Source of the DNA: UBA1672 sp965263215
Lineage (GTDB): Bacteria > Pseudomonadota > Alphaproteobacteria > Micavibrionales > Micavibrionaceae
Assembly (NCBI GenBank): GCA_965263215.1
Contig: CBDHGW010000001.1
Span: forward strand, 1-24,688
Length of the DNA: 24,688 bases
Direction: 5' to 3'
The translations under genes and the position numbers were made by a program. Within the stretch, counting starts at the first letter, position 1. Each line of letters opens with the position of its first letter. Positions 21,838 through 24,688 of the stretch are shown here, piece after piece. Under the pieces are notes generated by a model. It did no database searches. It had not been told where the DNA came from and saw only the letters and a list, made by a program, of their open reading frames with translations.

Positions 21838-23691
21838 TCAACCGTCTCGCCAATCATTGACCCAATTTTGACGATTGACACGCTTTGGTTTTCTAGAAGG
21901 CTTTTGTTCTTCTTCCTCTTTACGGTACTTCTGCAATAAACGCCGACGCTCTCGATTAAGATTAATTGAAAGCATTTCGAGCGCCGCAGTTGCATAAACA
22001 CGTAAATCAAACGTCTCATTCCGCTTTCTGATTTTCACCCATTCCTGACGTTTAAAACCGCGTGAAAATTTCGTCTTAAGTTCTTCAGCCGTAAGCATCT
22101 TAAAATAGTCATCGTCATAATGAATAGGAAAACGACAATAACCAGCATCACCAGGATCACGCACACGTAAACGTGTAACAACAGTCTCTTTGATTGAGTG
22201 GACACCCAAGGGAAAAACACGCGCATTCCCGATTGTATTTTTAAGAGGTTTCCCAACAAACGGTCTACCAACACCATCCATGCCCTTAATTGCGTTTATC
22301 CGTGTACTGAGTTTCGAGAAATTATAAACACTTTGTGTAAAATGTCCGCCTGAATCAATACACGTGTTTCGAATAGGAATTTCACCAAACAATGGATGAT
22401 CAAATGTAACTTTCAATCGAGAAAGCATCTCTTCCCACGGTTGAGGCGTCGATAAATCACCATAAATTTGACCGTAGTGAAGCGACCATGACTGATAATC
22501 ATCTCCCCAGCCGATGAACTCATATTCTAATCGATCATCCTGAACATCAACCGCCGCTGTAACAAGCGTAATCCCTTCAGGAATATTTTCAAAGGACTCA
22601 TATTCTTCACGCTGATCTTTTAGGTTAGACCATTCAAGTCTTTCACCCTTGTCTTCCCATGATTCACCAAGAAATGTGTTGACCCATGTTTTCAACAATT
22701 CAGGATCACTCTTAGACGCAAGAAAATCAGCAACGCCATCAGCTAGACGCGCAAACGGCGAATAAAGCTGAGACAAATGATAAGACAATCGACCGTTAAA
22801 TTCTTTTGTCGCAATCCACCGACCGTTTTTAACAGCCTCATTACGTTGTTGATCATCCCAACATGACCCGCAATGTTCACAGGTGTAGACCGCCGTTTCA
22901 GGATCGTCATTCTCCCAATGAACTTGTGACCATACTAATCGTTGTTCTTCACCGCAATCAGGACACGGACAATGCCGATAGCGTTGATCACCGGCTAAGA
23001 ACTCTTTCTCGATACGAGACCCGGTTCCCGTTTGTGGGTTATATTTATCACCCGGTGTTGAAACATATAATAGGATTCTATTCCAATATGTTGTTGTCCG
23101 TTTAATTGCCAAACGAAGCGGATCACCTTCCGTTCCCGCACTACGTTCAAAACGATCCACCTCGTCGGCCACAACAACACGTACCGGGCGGGACGCTAGA
23201 CCAGATGGTGAGTTTGACCCAACCATTGCGATATGCCCACCAGGAAACTTCTTAGACGCAAGTGTGTTTCCACTGTCACGCGAGCGAGCATTACGGATCA
23301 ACTTTTTTAAATTAGGCGTATCTCGAATCATCGGCGCGAGACGTTCCTTAGAAAACATTTTCATGCTTTCAAGCGTCGGTGAAACATGTAAAATCGGACA
23401 TGGATCAAGATCGATAAAATAACCAATCGTGTTCTCGATCATCGTCGATTTACCGACTTGTGCCGATGTCATCAAAGCAATTGAAACAACACCCGGTGCA
23501 CCGATCATATCCATCGGTTCACGAAAATACTCGGTACGTGCTGTACTAAACCGGCCAGGTGACGCCGATGATTCAGGCGACAAACGCCGATGCTTATCAG
23601 CCCATTGTGAAACGGTTATATCTGGTGGTGGACGTAAAGCATGAAGAACACGGCTCACGACATCGTTAATATCTGCGAACTCGTTATTCAA
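21838..23691 (-). CDS. terL: Terminase large subunit, lambda gpA-like
   Basis: 617 aa. Start TTG 23691 with GAGG 6 nt upstream is preferred because the family N-terminus (ALRPPPDITVSQWADKHR, LSPESSASPGRF) follows at once; downstream ATGs would cut it. ATPase: Walker A TSAQVGKS (75-82), Walker B VVVADEVDRF (D176, E177). Six cysteines at 241-277 (CPCPDC, CEHC.SC) suit the gpA zinc region. Nuclease: VDVQDDR (D382) and CIDSGG (D446). It cuts and pumps genome DNA into the prohead with the portal. Start directly follows the endolysin stop. No small terminase subunit is recognisable in the window. Confidence 0.95.
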   Translation of the reverse strand: MNNEFADINDVVSRVLHALRPPPDITVSQWADKHRRLSPESSASPGRFSTARTEYFREPMDMIGAPGVVSIALMTSAQVGKSTMIENTIGYFIDLDPCPILHVSPTLESMKMFSKERLAPMIRDTPNLKKLIRNARSRDSGNTLASKKFPGGHIAMVGSNSPSGLASRPVRVVVADEVDRFERSAGTEGDPLRLAIKRTTTYWNRILLYVSTPGDKYNPQTGTGSRIEKEFLAGDQRYRHCPCPDCGEEQRLVWSQVHWENDDPETAVYTCEHCGSCWDDQQRNEAVKNGRWIATKEFNGRLSYHLSQLYSPFARLADGVADFLASKSDPELLKTWVNTFLGESWEDKGERLEWSNLKDQREEYESFENIPEGITLVTAAVDVQDDRLEYEFIGWGDDYQSWSLHYGQIYGDLSTPQPWEEMLSRLKVTFDHPLFGEIPIRNTCIDSGGHFTQSVYNFSKLSTRINAIKGMDGVGRPFVGKPLKNTIGNARVFPLGVHSIKETVVTRLRVRDPGDAGYCRFPIHYDDDYFKMLTAEELKTKFSRGFKRQEWVKIRKRNETFDLRVYATAALEMLSINLNRERRRLLQKYRKEEEEQKPSRKPKRVNRQNWVNDWRDG

Positions 23692-23692
23692 T

Positions 23693-24253
23693 TTATGCCT
23701 CGTTTGTTGAAAGCTTGCCCTCAGCCGTCATGAACACACGCCGAACATTATCAGGCTCCGCATACTTGTAGTAATATCGCGCACCGATCAATCGATTTTT
23801 AGATATGCGAATTATAGAAACTTTATCACCTTGGTTTCCACCAAGTACATGATACGCTTCATCATCCTCGGCAACATACAATCCAACATGACCTTGCCAC
23901 CCATCAGGACGACCGCGCCAAAACACCAACACGTCACCTAGTTTTGGCGGTCCTTCACGCATAGTTCCCCAATTCGCCCAAGATCGCGCCGCGAGCATCT
24001 TTGCATTACGAGGTTTCTTAGATCGAACGGTAATGTAGCCTATAAACAGACCACACCAGGCAATCGAATCCTTATTGTAAAAACTCGCAATCCAACCGCC
24101 AAGATAATTTGCCCAACGTAAAATCCACGGATTGTTTTTAGACCCCGGTCCTTCTTCCAAGCCGAGCCATTTACGCGCCTCAACAATCATGCGGGGCGCG
24201 GGTTCATCCATCAACCACCTGTAGTTTTCAGGTAGCTCGTTTATCTCGTGCAT
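23693..24253 (-). CDS. Endolysin, TIGR02594-type CHAP/NlpC-like
   Basis: 186 aa. Pattern: ARKWLGLEEGPGSKNNPWIL, SIAWCGLFIGYITVRS (C67), ARSWANWGTMREGPPKLGDV, LVFWRGRPDGWQGHVGLYV (H122) and VLGGNQGDKVSIIRI (N140). These are the cysteine-His-Asn site and GGNQ signature of TIGR02594 peptidoglycan hydrolases. It would cut the cell-wall peptide or glycan link. There is no N-terminal signal peptide, so export would need a holin. It sits with a membrane protein just upstream and terminase just downstream, and is read first in the late cluster. Confidence 0.9.
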   Translation of the reverse strand: MHEINELPENYRWLMDEPAPRMIVEARKWLGLEEGPGSKNNPWILRWANYLGGWIASFYNKDSIAWCGLFIGYITVRSKKPRNAKMLAARSWANWGTMREGPPKLGDVLVFWRGRPDGWQGHVGLYVAEDDEAYHVLGGNQGDKVSIIRISKNRLIGARYYYKYAEPDNVRRVFMTAEGKLSTNEA

Positions 24254-24255
24254 GT

Positions 24256-24525
24256 TTATTGCTCGTGGATATGATTAGGAATCAAATGCGCCGGAACAGA
24301 TGGTTGACGAAGTTCTTCTTCATACTTGTCACGCAATTCGTTTATCTGCTGCGTGAAACTTGATCGAGTCAACGCAAGTTCATCTTCAAGTTTATTAAGA
24401 CGTTGCTTCGTGTCTTTCAAAATCGTGTTCGTACACAAAAGCCAACCGATCATAACACCGATAGCAAGTGTTCCACCCTGCGGACCTGTAAGCAGTGTGA
24501 CACCCTGTTCAAACAATTGTTCCAT
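24256..24525 (-). CDS. Membrane/coiled-coil lysis protein, holin- or spanin-like
   Basis: 89 aa with one transmembrane segment (about 16-34: QGGTLAIGVMIGWLLCTN) and then a charged coiled coil to 73 (KQRLNKLEDELALTRSSF) and a short Pro-rich tail. The start ATG follows the TAA of the upstream gene directly, and the next gene is the endolysin, 2 nt away. A one-segment N-anchored coiled-coil protein beside an endolysin suggests a holin or an Rz-like inner spanin. No outer lipoprotein partner is seen nested inside. Which of the two it is cannot be decided here. Confidence 0.7.
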   Translation of the reverse strand: MEQLFEQGVTLLTGPQGGTLAIGVMIGWLLCTNTILKDTKQRLNKLEDELALTRSSFTQQINELRDKYEEELRQPSVPAHLIPNHIHEQ

Positions 24526-24688
24526 TTAACCAGCCTTCTCTAAATAGTCTTCATCTTCACGCCAATTGCTCGACAATTCTTCAAGCGCGATCCGAATATT
24601 CGTGTATAATTGTTCCTGTACTTCATACCTATCTGAAATACCAGCAATTTGCGGTGACAATGCAGTCGGTATAGCAAGAAGTCGCGTT
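24526..24688 (-). CDS. Unknown protein, C-terminal part, cut by window edge
   Basis: An open minus-strand frame enters from the right edge and ends at TAA 24528-24526, touching the lysis gene's ATG. The 53 visible residues read TRLLAIPTALSPQIAGISDR, then YEVQEQLYTNIRIALEEL and an acidic end, SNWREDEDYLEKAG. The text is helical and polar with no motif. The neat junction with the next gene supports a true gene in the same operon. A packaging, lysis or regulatory gene is possible; I cannot choose. Confidence 0.5.
   Translation of the reverse strand, partial: TRLLAIPTALSPQIAGISDRYEVQEQLYTNIRIALEELSSNWREDEDYLEKAG

Noticed and set aside
1..24688. Search for tRNA genes, integrase, insertion sequences, toxin-antitoxin or defence genes
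   Set aside because: Nothing with the needed structure or motifs was visible by eye; absence in this window does not exclude them in the rest of the genome.

Overview
The window is part of the genome of a tailed double-stranded DNA phage (or a prophage) with a lambda-like, long-tailed (siphovirus) architecture. An alphaproteobacterial host is suggested by the GapR/DUF2312 gene and by a TMP, distal-tail, DUF2163-like and hub gene order that resembles gene transfer agents and phages of that class. This host call is inference. No tRNA, rRNA, CRISPR array, insertion sequence, integrase or attachment site was seen.

Layout. (1) 1-2031, minus strand: the start of a small membrane protein cut by the left edge, a conserved-looking 101-aa phage protein, and a superfamily II DEAH helicase with a C-terminal zinc motif. 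(2) 2032-2115: a divergent control region. (3) 2116-8340, plus strand: a replication module with a proline-rich protein carrying a WR..RG motif, a DUF2800 PD-(D/E)XK nuclease, GapR, a DUF2815-type single-strand DNA-binding protein with a proline-rich tail, and a B-family DNA polymerase split by a one-base frameshift. Small accessory genes follow, including a 59-aa secreted or anchored peptide, a one-pass membrane protein and two tandem paralogues, the second also broken by a one-base shift. (4) 8301-24688, minus strand: the late module, read right to left. Its order is an unknown partial gene, a membrane/coiled-coil lysis protein, a TIGR02594-type endolysin, terminase large subunit, a gpW-like fusion, portal, a protease-capsid fusion, a small head gene, FII-like and tail-terminator-like connectors, tail tube, tail chaperone G and GT, tape measure, distal tail protein, DUF2163-like protein, a GNAT acetyltransferase, tail hub, a beta-rich protein, a fibre with an S74 chaperone, and a last small gene overlapping the plus-strand module tail to tail.

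How it fits together. The plus-strand genes and the helicase would copy the genome. The minus-strand late genes package DNA, build head and tail, and lyse the cell. Most late genes touch or overlap by a few bases (TGATG, TAATG, ATGA), so they are probably co-transcribed and translationally coupled.

The strongest special signals are these: a textbook -1 frameshift site (A AAA AAC, 6-nt spacer, 12-bp hairpin) producing the GT tail chaperone; a near-perfect internal Shine-Dalgarno and ATG inside the protease-capsid fusion that would make free capsid precursor; a GNAT enzyme in the slot where an NlpC/P60 peptidase usually sits; and a lysis pair placed upstream of terminase. I do not see a clearly new defence or mobile system.
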